From: Silvimonas sp.
GTDB lineage: Bacteria; Pseudomonadota; Gammaproteobacteria; Burkholderiales; Chitinibacteraceae
Length of the DNA: 7,013 bases
Direction of reading: 5' to 3'
Assembly: GCA_030151005.1 (NCBI GenBank)
Contig: JASLES010000121.1
Location: 1 to 7,013 of the forward strand
The translations under genes were made by a program, and so were the position numbers. Shown here piece by piece: positions 1 to 5,625 of this stretch. The notes under the pieces are model-generated. The model did no database searches. It saw only the letters and a program-made list of their open reading frames with translations, and was not told where the DNA came from. Numbering within the stretch: position 1 is the stretch's first letter; each line of letters begins with the position of its first letter.

Positions 1-1
1 C

Positions 2-2119
2 GAGCAAAACCGCGAAGCACTCAACAAATACACGCTTGATCTGACCGAGCGCGCTCGCCAGGGCAAGCTGGACCCGGTCATCGGCCGCGATGACGAAATC
101 CGCCGCGCCATCCAGGTATTGCAACGCCGCACCAAGAACAATCCGGTGCTGATTGGCGAACCTGGCGTGGGCAAGACCGCCATTGTGGAGGGTCTGGCGC
201 AACGCATTATTGAAGGCGAAGTCCCGGATTCGCTCAAGCACAAGCGCTTGTTGGTGCTGGATCTGGCCTCCTTGCTGGCCGGCGCCAAGTATCGCGGCGA
301 GTTTGAAGAGCGCCTGAAAGCGGTGCTGAACGAGCTGGCCAAGGATGAAGGCAGCACCATCATCTTTATCGATGAGCTGCACACGCTGGTCGGCGCGGGC
401 AAGGCCGAAGGTGCCATGGATGCGGGCAATATGCTTAAGCCGGCACTGGCGCGCGGTGAGCTGCATTGTATTGGCGCGACCACGCTGGACGAATACCGCA
501 AGTACATCGAGAAAGACGCTGCGCTGGAGCGCCGTTTCCAGAAAGTGCTGGTCGATGAACCGAGCGTGGAAGACACCATCGCCATCCTGCGTGGCTTGCA
601 AGAAAAGTACGAGATCCACCATGGTGTGGAGATCACCGACCCGGCGATTGTTGCGGCCGCTGAACTAAGCCACCGCTATATCACGGACCGGTTCTTGCCC
701 GACAAGGCGATCGATTTGATCGATGAAGCGGCGGCCAAGATCAAGATGGAAATCGACTCTAAACCAGAATCGATGGACAAACTGGATCGGCGCATCATCC
801 AGCTCAAGATCGAACGCGAAGCGGTCAAGAAAGAGAAAGATGAGGCATCACAACGCCGGTTGGCGCTGATTGAAACCGAGATTGAGTCGCTCTCCAAAGA
901 GTACTCAGACCTGGAAGAAATCTGGAAAGCCGAGAAAGCCGCCGTGCTGGGCAGCCAGTCGATCCGTGAAGAGATTGAACAGGTGAAGCTGGCGATGGAT
1001 GCCGCGCGCCGTCGGGGCGAGTGGGATAAAGCGTCCGAGCTGCAATACGGCAAGCTGCCAGAGCTGGAAGACAAGCTCAAAGTAGCCGAAGCCGCCGAAG
1101 GCCAGGACACGCCCAACAAGCTCTTGCGCACGCAAGTGGGTGCGGAAGAAATTGCCGAAGTAGTCAGCCGCGCCACCGGGATTCCGGTCAGCAAAATGAT
1201 GCAGGGTGAGCGCGACAAACTCTTGGGCATGGAAAACGTCTTGCACAAGCGCGTGATTGGCCAGAACGAGGCCGTGCGCCTGGTGTCCGACGCCATCCGC
1301 CGTTCGCGTTCCGGTCTGGCTGACCCCAACCGGCCCTATGGTTCGTTCCTGTTCCTGGGCCCGACCGGGGTGGGCAAGACCGAACTGACCAAGGCGCTGG
1401 CCGAGTTTTTGTTTGATTCAGAAGAACACCTGATTCGTATCGACATGAGCGAGTTCATGGAGAAACACTCCGTGGCCCGTTTGATTGGCGCCCCGCCGGG
1501 GTATGTCGGTTACGAGGAAGGCGGTTATCTGACCGAAGCCGTGCGCCGCAAGCCGTACAGCGTGATCTTGCTCGATGAGGTCGAAAAGGCGCATCCGGAC
1601 GTGTTCAACGTGCTGCTGCAAGTACTGGACGATGGCCGCCTGACTGATGGCCAGGGCCGTACCGTGGACTTCAAAAACACGGTCATCGTGATGACGTCCA
1701 ACCTGGGTTCGCAGCAAATCCAGGCCATGGCCGAGCAGGAATACCAGGTCGTCAAACTGGCAGTGATGGCAGAAGTGAAAACGCACTTCCGGCCCGAGTT
1801 TGTAAACCGGATCGACGAAGTGGTGGTGTTCCACGCGCTGGATCAACTGCAGATCCGCAATATCGCCCGCGTGCAACTAGCGCGGCTGGAGAAACGGCTT
1901 TTGCAGATGGAGATCGGTATGCTGGTCAGCGACTCTGCCATCGACCTCATTGCGGATGCCGGTTTCGACCCGGTATATGGTGCGCGCCCACTCAAGCGCG
2001 CAATCCAGACCGAGATCGAAAATCCGCTGGCCAAAAAGCTGCTGTCTGGCGAATTTGCCGCCAAAGATGTCATCACGGTCGAAGCCATCAATGGCATGGT
2101 GAAGTTCGGCAAGCAGTAA
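2..2119 (+). CDS. clpB: ATP-dependent chaperone/disaggregase ClpB, 3' part (5' end outside the window)
   Basis: ClpB is a hexameric AAA+ disaggregase in the cytoplasm that threads aggregated proteins through its pore together with DnaK/DnaJ/GrpE. The frame is open from the left edge, so 705 residues are visible; the N-terminal domain and the start lie upstream. By alignment from memory with E. coli ClpB (857 aa), visible residue 1 corresponds to about residue 155, and the C-terminus ends at the same place. D1: Walker A GEPGVGKT at visible residues 52-59, pore-loop Tyr97 in AKYRGEFEERL, Walker B IIFIDE at 120-125, arginine fingers in ALERRF at 177-178. The charged coiled-coil M domain, about residues 255-370, separates ClpB from ClpA and ClpC. 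D2: Walker A GPTGVGKT at 453-460, pore-loop Tyr501 in GYVGYEEGG, Walker B LLDE ending at Glu526. All key residues are intact. The promoter is not visible. Confidence 0.98.
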   Translation, partial: EQNREALNKYTLDLTERARQGKLDPVIGRDDEIRRAIQVLQRRTKNNPVLIGEPGVGKTAIVEGLAQRIIEGEVPDSLKHKRLLVLDLASLLAGAKYRGEFEERLKAVLNELAKDEGSTIIFIDELHTLVGAGKAEGAMDAGNMLKPALARGELHCIGATTLDEYRKYIEKDAALERRFQKVLVDEPSVEDTIAILRGLQEKYEIHHGVEITDPAIVAAAELSHRYITDRFLPDKAIDLIDEAAAKIKMEIDSKPESMDKLDRRIIQLKIEREAVKKEKDEASQRRLALIETEIESLSKEYSDLEEIWKAEKAAVLGSQSIREEIEQVKLAMDAARRRGEWDKASELQYGKLPELEDKLKVAEAAEGQDTPNKLLRTQVGAEEIAEVVSRATGIPVSKMMQGERDKLLGMENVLHKRVIGQNEAVRLVSDAIRRSRSGLADPNRPYGSFLFLGPTGVGKTELTKALAEFLFDSEEHLIRIDMSEFMEKHSVARLIGAPPGYVGYEEGGYLTEAVRRKPYSVILLDEVEKAHPDVFNVLLQVLDDGRLTDGQGRTVDFKNTVIVMTSNLGSQQIQAMAEQEYQVVKLAVMAEVKTHFRPEFVNRIDEVVVFHALDQLQIRNIARVQLARLEKRLLQMEIGMLVSDSAIDLIADAGFDPVYGARPLKRAIQTEIENPLAKKLLSGEFAAKDVITVEAINGMVKFGKQ

Positions 2120-2134
2120 ACCCTGCCTTGCGTC

Positions 2135-2163
2135 AAAAAGCCCGCCTTGTGCGGGCTTTTTTT
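2135..2163 (+). terminator. Rho-independent terminator of clpB
   Basis: A 6-bp GC stem (GCCCGC at 2140-2145 with GCGGGC at 2151-2156) closes a 5-base loop and is followed by seven T (2157-2163). Five A at 2135-2139 can extend the stem against the T-run, so it may also work on the other strand. It begins 15 bases after the clpB stop codon and separates clpB from the next gene. Confidence 0.93.
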
Positions 2164-2180
2164 ATCCGCGGCACAACGGT

Positions 2181-2209
2181 TTGACGAGCGCCATCCCGCC
2201 CGCTAACGT
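2181..2209 (+). promoter_or_regulatory. Candidate sigma-70 promoter for the GNAT-GFA gene pair
   Basis: TTGACG (5 of 6 matches to the -35 consensus) at 2181-2186 is followed by a 17-base spacer and TAACGT (3 of 6) at 2204-2209. It sits just after the clpB terminator and about 47 bases before the ATG at 2256, where a promoter is needed. The -10 is weak, so this is a candidate only. Confidence 0.4.
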
Positions 2210-2255
2210 AAGCGCCCTGCCCAATCGCCCACGCCTTAGCGCTTCACACCGACCC

Positions 2256-2699
2256 ATGCACATCCGCCCGCTTATTGCCGCCGACCACGCCAACTGGCTA
2301 ACCCTGTGGCAGCACTACTGCCAGTTTTATCACTCCGCCCTGGCCGATGAGGTCAACGCCACGTTGTGGCAACGCCTGCTTGATGATCAGTCCCCCATCA
2401 AAGGGCTGATTGCGCTGGATGACAGTGGCCAGCCACTGGGCTTTTGCCACACAGTGCGTCACCCGCATACCTGGAGCACACGCAATGTGTGTTACCTGGA
2501 AGACCTGTTCGTCAGCCCGACTGCGCGCCGCATGGGCGTGGCATCGCAACTGATTGAAGCCCTGCGGGCACAAGGTGCGCAAGAAAACTGGTACCGCATA
2601 TACTGGATCACCAACACCGACAACGCCGCCGCCCGCGCGGTGTATGACAAACTGGCCCTGCGTTCTGATCATGTACGCTATGAGATTGCGCTGGCCTGA
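2256..2699 (+). CDS. GNAT family N-acetyltransferase, substrate unknown
   Basis: A 147-residue single-domain GNAT protein, expected to transfer an acetyl group from acetyl-CoA to an amine. The acetyl-CoA-binding motif A is the strand YLEDLFV (80-86) followed by R-R-M-G-V-A (91-96), which fits the R/Q-x-x-G-x-G/A pyrophosphate loop. Motif B is NTDNAAARAVYDKLA (120-134), with Tyr130 at the usual place of the general acid. It ends with the typical short strand YEIAL. The frame is open further upstream to a TTG at 2181, but I chose the ATG at 2256 because MHIRPLIAADH is the usual GNAT beginning and the TTG lies inside the likely -35 box. No strong Shine-Dalgarno is seen. It is probably co-transcribed with the GFA-type gene 15 bases downstream. 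The long aromatic stretch after residue 14 resembles the general COG0456 type; nothing names the substrate. Confidence 0.9.
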   Translation: MHIRPLIAADHANWLTLWQHYCQFYHSALADEVNATLWQRLLDDQSPIKGLIALDDSGQPLGFCHTVRHPHTWSTRNVCYLEDLFVSPTARRMGVASQLIEALRAQGAQENWYRIYWITNTDNAAARAVYDKLALRSDHVRYEIALA

Positions 2700-2702
2700 G
2701 AC

Positions 2703-2708
2703 GGAGGG
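2703..2708 (+). promoter_or_regulatory. Ribosome binding site of the GFA-type gene
   Basis: GGAGGG ends 6 bases before the ATG at 2715 and is the clearest Shine-Dalgarno site in the window. It supports that start and suggests efficient independent initiation downstream of the GNAT gene. Confidence 0.8.
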
Positions 2709-2714
2709 TGCACC

Positions 2715-3119
2715 ATGCCTTTGCACGGTCGTTGTTACTGCGGTTCGGTTCATTTCGAGGTAGAAGACGCCTTTGAGTACGTCGGTTACTGTCACTGTCA
2801 GGGCTGTCAGCGCAAGACGGGGTCGGCATTCAACACTTATGCCGGTATCCACCCGGAAAAGGTGCGTGTGACCCAGGGCGCCGAACACGTCACGCACCTG
2901 GCGGAAGGCCCGCAGGGTTACGATGCCTACTGCGCCACGTGCCTGTCACCGCTGTACTCCATGGTGCGCGATCGTGAGTACATCCACGTCCGACTTGGCA
3001 CCCTGAATGCCAGCCCCAGCCGCAAGCCCGATCACCATATCTACGTGGCCTTCAAAGCGCCGTGGTACGAGATCACCGACGATCTGCCGCAGTTTGCCGA
3101 ACTACCGCCGCATGATTGA
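2715..3119 (+). CDS. GFA/CENP-V family zinc-binding protein
   Basis: A 134-residue protein of the family named after glutathione-dependent formaldehyde-activating enzyme (GFA, also called CENP-V domain). Zinc ligands are visible in the family order: C7 and C9 in RCYCGSV, then C26, C28 and C31 in CHCQGC, then C73 and C76 in CATC. The length is normal for a single domain. The usual Gly after the last CxxC (CGSP in most members) is Leu here (CLSPLY). Most members have no proven substrate, and formaldehyde activation has been questioned even for the founding protein, so I do not assign a reaction. The start is fixed by the Shine-Dalgarno at 2703-2708. It follows the GNAT gene by 15 bases, so the two are likely one transcript; no terminator follows it before the tsaB promoter region. 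Confidence 0.92.
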   Translation: MPLHGRCYCGSVHFEVEDAFEYVGYCHCQGCQRKTGSAFNTYAGIHPEKVRVTQGAEHVTHLAEGPQGYDAYCATCLSPLYSMVRDREYIHVRLGTLNASPSRKPDHHIYVAFKAPWYEITDDLPQFAELPPHD

Positions 3120-3157
3120 ACTGGCAGTGAAACGGCCAGCGAGGGTAACGGTGCGCA

Positions 3158-3166
3158 TGGTAAAAT
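3158..3166 (+). promoter_or_regulatory. Candidate extended -10 promoter of the tsaB-rimI-udg operon
   Basis: TGG followed by TAAAAT (5 of 6 matches to TATAAT, at 3161-3166) makes an extended -10 element 33 bases before the tsaB ATG. No good -35 is found at the right distance (3138-3144), which is acceptable for the extended -10 class. It lies in the 80-base gap after the GFA-type gene. Confidence 0.5.
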
Positions 3167-3199
3167 CACCCCTTTGCCTGTCGGACCGTGGCCAGATTC

Positions 3200-3892
3200 A
3201 TGCCTCATTACCTTGCGCTTGATACCTCTACCGAACACCTCTCGCTGGCACTTTCCGGTACCGCCGAGGGGGTCACCGTGCGCGACTGGCATGTCGGCCA
3301 GCGCCATGCTGAACTGACCTTGCCATCCATCGAGCAACTGCTGAGTGAAACCGGCGTAACGCGCAAGGACATCGCGGGTGTCGCCTTTGGGATGGGGCCG
3401 GGCTCATTCACCGGCTTGCGCATTGGTTGCGGCATTGCCCAAGGCCTGGCGTTTGGTTTGAACGTGCCGATCCTGAGTGTTTCTACCCTGCTGGCCCTGG
3501 CCGAACAATGCCCGGACAATCTGGCCTACGTTTGCCTGGATGCGCGCATGAACCAGGTCTATTGCGCGGCCTACCAGCGCGGTGCAGATGGCAGATGGCA
3601 AGAAGTCATCGCCGCCACCATCTGCGACCCGGATGCCATCCCCGTGCCGGAGCAAGCCGGCTGGACTACGCTCGGCAGCGGTTTCACCGCGTATGCCGAC
3701 GCGCTCAATGCCCGCCTTGCCGGCAAGATTGCCCATCACATCACCGACCGTTTTCCGCATGCGCGGGAAATCCTCAAGCTGGCCGCACCACAATTTGACG
3801 CAGGCAAAGGCCTGCCGGCAGATCAGGCAGAACTCTTGTACCTGCGCGACAAGGTTGCACTCAAGACCCACGAGCGGGTAGCCAAGTCTTGA
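3200..3892 (+). CDS. tsaB: tRNA threonylcarbamoyladenosine biosynthesis protein TsaB
   Basis: TsaB (YeaZ) is the scaffold partner of TsaD; with TsaE they transfer threonylcarbamoyl from TC-AMP to A37 of ANN-decoding tRNAs (t6A). It has the ASKHA fold but lacks the TsaD metal site. Visible in the 230 residues: the start LALDTSTE (5-12), the signature GPGSFTGLR (66-74), LDARMNQVY (113-121) and the C-terminal LYLRDKVALK, all matching TsaB from E. coli in order. The length is normal. The frame also has a GTG at 3188, four codons upstream; I prefer the ATG at 3200 because family members begin a few residues before the LALDT strand, though neither start has a clear Shine-Dalgarno. The last four bases overlap rimI, so translation is probably coupled. 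tsaB-rimI adjacency is common in proteobacteria. Confidence 0.96.
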   Translation: MPHYLALDTSTEHLSLALSGTAEGVTVRDWHVGQRHAELTLPSIEQLLSETGVTRKDIAGVAFGMGPGSFTGLRIGCGIAQGLAFGLNVPILSVSTLLALAEQCPDNLAYVCLDARMNQVYCAAYQRGADGRWQEVIAATICDPDAIPVPEQAGWTTLGSGFTAYADALNARLAGKIAHHITDRFPHAREILKLAAPQFDAGKGLPADQAELLYLRDKVALKTHERVAKS

Positions 3893-4338
3893 AAATCCGC
3901 CCGCTGCATCATCACGATCTGGATGCCATTCTGGCGCTGGACAGCCAAACCAATCCCCACCCCTGGGCGTTGGGGCACTGGCATGACTCGCTGGAAAACC
4001 ACACCTGCCTTGTGCTGGAAGAAGACGGCGAAATCATCGCGTTTGCCGTGGCCAGCCTGGTCCTGGATGAAGCCGAATTGCTGCTGATTGCCGTGACACC
4101 ATGGCTGCAAGGACAAGGTCTGGGCCGCAAGATGTTGCAAGCCTTGATTGACCAGCTACGTCAGCGCGGAGCCGTGCAGATGTTCCTGGAGGTCCGCGAA
4201 GGCAACATTACCGCCCGCGCCTTGTATGAAAAACTGGGCGGGAGTGTATCGGGCCAGCGCAAGGGGTATTACCCGCTGCCAGGCGGCGCGCGTGAGGATG
4301 CGGTACTCTACGCTTTTGCTTTCAATGGGGCTGCCTGA
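3889..4338 (+). CDS. rimI: Ribosomal protein S18-alanine N-acetyltransferase RimI
   Basis: RimI acetylates the N-terminal alanine of ribosomal protein S18 using acetyl-CoA. The 149 residues align with E. coli RimI along the whole length: the PW pair near residue 25, VLDEAELLLIAV (58-69), the acetyl-CoA loop Q-G-Q-G-L-G (74-79), FLEVREGN (99-106), LYEKLG (112-117) and the tail YYPLPGGAREDAVLY (127-141). Glu101 and Tyr113 stand at the positions of the catalytic Glu103 and Tyr115 known from enterobacterial RimI. The start is a TTG overlapping the tsaB stop (TTGA), with no other in-frame start that keeps the first strand; KIRPLHHHDL directly after it is the expected GNAT beginning. The stop overlaps the next ATG by one base (TGATG). 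Both overlaps suggest translational coupling in the operon. Confidence 0.95.
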   Translation: MKIRPLHHHDLDAILALDSQTNPHPWALGHWHDSLENHTCLVLEEDGEIIAFAVASLVLDEAELLLIAVTPWLQGQGLGRKMLQALIDQLRQRGAVQMFLEVREGNITARALYEKLGGSVSGQRKGYYPLPGGAREDAVLYAFAFNGAA

Positions 4339-5252
4339 TGGGCCGTCGTGAAAACCTGCTGCATGAAATGGGCTTCACCCCACTGTGGGTGGGTCGCACG
4401 CGGCTGGCTGCCTTGCAGGAACAGGCCGCGCTAGAGACCCCGGCAGAAAATGCGGCACCGACCACAACGCTTGCACCAGCGGCGGCTGCTCCCCCAATCC
4501 GCGAACACATTGCGCCGCTGGCTGCAGCAGTGGCAGAACACGCACCCGCAGTTGCCCAAACACCCGCAGCCCGGCCGGCACCGTCGATCCCGATCGCCAT
4601 TCCAGGGGCTGCCCCCGCCGGTCGCGAACGCACACCAGCGCCGGTAGAAGCACCAGCAGAAGACGCGCGTAGCCTGGACATTGGCCAGATGGACTGGGCC
4701 ACCCTGCAGCAGTCTGTAGCAGGGTGTACGGCCTGCGGTCTGTGCCAGGGTCGTACCAACACCGTCTATGGTGTCGGCAACCCGGACGCAGACATTATGG
4801 TGATTGGGGAAGCCCCCGGTCAGCAGGAAGACTTGCAGGGCGAGCCCTTTGTCGGTGCTGCCGGCCAATTGCTCGACAATATGCTCAAGGCCGTTGGCGA
4901 GAAACGCGGCGAGCGCGTTTACATTGCCAATGTCCTCAAATGCCGCCCGCCCAACAACCGCAACCCGCAGCCGGACGAAGTGGCGCAATGCTCGCCCTAT
5001 CTGCGTCGGCAGGTTGCACTGATCAAGCCCAGAGTGATCTTTGCGGTTGGCCGCTTTGCCATCCAGACGCTATTGCAAACCGACGCACCGGTCAGTGCTT
5101 TGCGCGGCAAGTTGCATCACTACCAGGGCGTACCGGTGGTAGTGAGCTATCACCCCGCGTATCTGCTGCGCAACCTGCCGGACAAAGCCAAGGCCTGGCG
5201 TGATCTGTTGTTGCTCAAATCAGTGGAAAACGGAATACCGCCCAAGGGTTGA
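4338..5252 (+). CDS. Family 4 uracil-DNA glycosylase (iron-sulfur type) with long Ala/Pro-rich N-terminal region
   Basis: This enzyme removes uracil from DNA at the start of base excision repair. The catalytic domain covers about residues 118-300 of 304. Four cysteines at 130, 133, 202 and 218 have exactly the spacing known for the 4Fe-4S cluster of Thermus UDGa (14, 17, 86, 102). Motif 1 GEAPG is at 157-161, with GEPFVG at 168-173; KCRPPNNRNP is at 201-210, and the second active-site motif SYHPAYLLR is at 270-278. The first 20 residues (MGRRENLLHEMGFTPLWVGR) look like a short folded element. Residues about 30-110 are rich in Ala and Pro and probably disordered. Thermophile family 4 enzymes lack this extension; I recall it as common in betaproteobacterial members. 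Cys136 is a fifth cysteine near the cluster. The ATG overlaps the rimI stop by one base, so expression is coupled to tsaB-rimI. The frame is intact. Confidence 0.94.
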   Translation: MGRRENLLHEMGFTPLWVGRTRLAALQEQAALETPAENAAPTTTLAPAAAAPPIREHIAPLAAAVAEHAPAVAQTPAARPAPSIPIAIPGAAPAGRERTPAPVEAPAEDARSLDIGQMDWATLQQSVAGCTACGLCQGRTNTVYGVGNPDADIMVIGEAPGQQEDLQGEPFVGAAGQLLDNMLKAVGEKRGERVYIANVLKCRPPNNRNPQPDEVAQCSPYLRRQVALIKPRVIFAVGRFAIQTLLQTDAPVSALRGKLHHYQGVPVVVSYHPAYLLRNLPDKAKAWRDLLLLKSVENGIPPKG

Positions 5253-5286
5253 GTTTGATGGCGCGCTTGCAAACAAACGGTTTGAG

Positions 5287-5307
5287 TTGCCGTTGAATTT
5301 GCCGTTG
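5287..5307. repeat. Two direct copies of TTGCCGTTG, period 12
   Basis: TTGCCGTTG occurs at 5287-5295 and again at 5299-5307, separated by three bases. It marks the left part of the repeat-like block shortly after the udg stop. No function can be read from it. Confidence 0.7.
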
Positions 5308-5411
5308 CTTTTGACTTTCCTCCCCCATAAAAGCCAAGCGCCGAAGAAGAGAGGGAGACCTTAGGCTCCCGACCGACTGAGGGAAGCCCGGAGGGCCGCC
5401 AGGCTGGGTCG

Positions 5412-5464
5412 CCTTTCTTTGGTTACTTTCTTTGGGGCCGCCGAGGTGGCGAAGCAAAGAAAGG
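5412..5464. repeat. Nested direct and inverted repeat, long imperfect hairpin
   Basis: CCTTTCTTTG (5412-5421) is perfectly complementary to CAAAGAAAGG (5455-5464). A second left arm, TTTCTTTG (5427-5434), can pair with the same right arm, because TTTCTTTGG is repeated directly at 5414-5422 and 5427-5435. Inside, GCCGC (5437-5441) can pair with GTGGC (5446-5450, one G-U pair). The two left arms compete, so two alternative hairpins are possible in RNA of either strand. Confidence 0.75.
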
Positions 5465-5472
5465 GACGTGCT

Positions 5473-5486
5473 CCGGCCACCGCCGG
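5473..5486. repeat. Small GC hairpin
   Basis: CCGGC (5473-5477) pairs with GCCGG (5482-5486) around a 4-base loop, CACC. A partly overlapping alternative pairs GGTAT (5485-5489) with ATACC (5502-5506). It is one of several stems in the non-coding block. Confidence 0.5.
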
Positions 5487-5507
5487 TATCAAATGCCTTT
5501 CATACCC

Positions 5508-5521
5508 GCGCCGCAAGGCGC
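5508..5521. repeat. Small hairpin with GCAA loop
   Basis: GCGCC (5508-5512) pairs perfectly with GGCGC (5517-5521) around GCAA, a GNRA-type tetraloop when read as RNA on the plus strand. On the minus strand the loop reads TTGC, so stability as RNA would differ by strand. Confidence 0.5.
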
Positions 5522-5555
5522 TAACATCCGACAACAATATGAACCAATGCCGCCA

Positions 5556-5593
5556 CCCCGGATTCCCGGCCTGCCGGCCTCCATCCGGGCTAC
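5556..5593 (-). repeat. REP-like element: GTAG head plus imperfect palindrome
   Basis: Read on the minus strand, GTAG (5593-5590) is followed at once by CCCGGAT (5589-5583). After an interior containing GGCC-GGCA-GGCC comes the complementary ATCCGGG (5563-5557). The outer stem is 7 bp. The inner GGCC copies (5568-5571 and 5576-5579) form a second stem with a 4-base loop, and the unpaired bases between make it imperfect. A GTAG tetranucleotide next to an imperfect palindrome is the known signature of REP elements moved by RAYT (IS200/IS605-like tyrosine) transposases. Only one copy is seen here, so that it is repeated in the genome is an inference. Confidence 0.6.
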
Positions 5594-5625
5594 GAAGTGG
5601 CATCTGCCCGCAGAAACAGCCCCCC

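Larger units (their letters stand above)
5253..5625. other. 373-base non-coding gap between convergent udg and acpH, filled by repeat-like sequence
   Basis: I see no gene here. Open frames crossing the gap have no recognisable protein and no ribosome binding site, and they change character with the underlying repeats. The gap holds a tandem 9-bp repeat (5287-5307), a purine-rich stretch (5341-5358), a pyrimidine-rich direct and inverted repeat (5412-5464), two small GC stems (5473-5486 and 5508-5521) and a REP-like palindrome (5557-5593). There is no intrinsic terminator with a T-run for udg, so one or more of these hairpins may end transcription from both sides. The style (a TTTCTTTGG-TTAC-TTTCTTTGG core and a CCCGGAT/ATCCGGG palindrome) is what I recall from dispersed intergenic repeats of beta- and gammaproteobacteria. 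Confidence 0.75.

Noticed and set aside
676..1876. Minus-strand open frames of up to 217 codons inside clpB
   Set aside because: They lie wholly opposite a clear, intact clpB frame, have low-complexity Ser/Arg- or His-rich translations, and no ribosome binding site; they are shadows.
2181..2255. Upstream TTG start for the GNAT gene (25 extra residues)
   Set aside because: The extra residues are Pro/Ser/Ala-rich and unlike the family, and the TTG is part of the likely -35 box; the ATG at 2256 fits the family start.
2298..2897. 199-codon minus-strand frame across the GNAT and GFA genes
   Set aside because: It overlaps two well-supported genes on the other strand and shows no known domain.
4322..4988. 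Minus-strand frames opposite the Ala/Pro-rich part of the glycosylase gene
   Set aside because: The GC-rich Ala/Pro codons give long open frames on every frame by composition; translations are Ala/Gly/Ser- or Arg/Cys-rich with no motif.
5264..5284. Possible terminator for udg (CAAAC / GTTTG stem at 5270-5284)
   Set aside because: The stem is only 5 AT-rich base pairs and is not followed by a T-run, so it is too weak to call.
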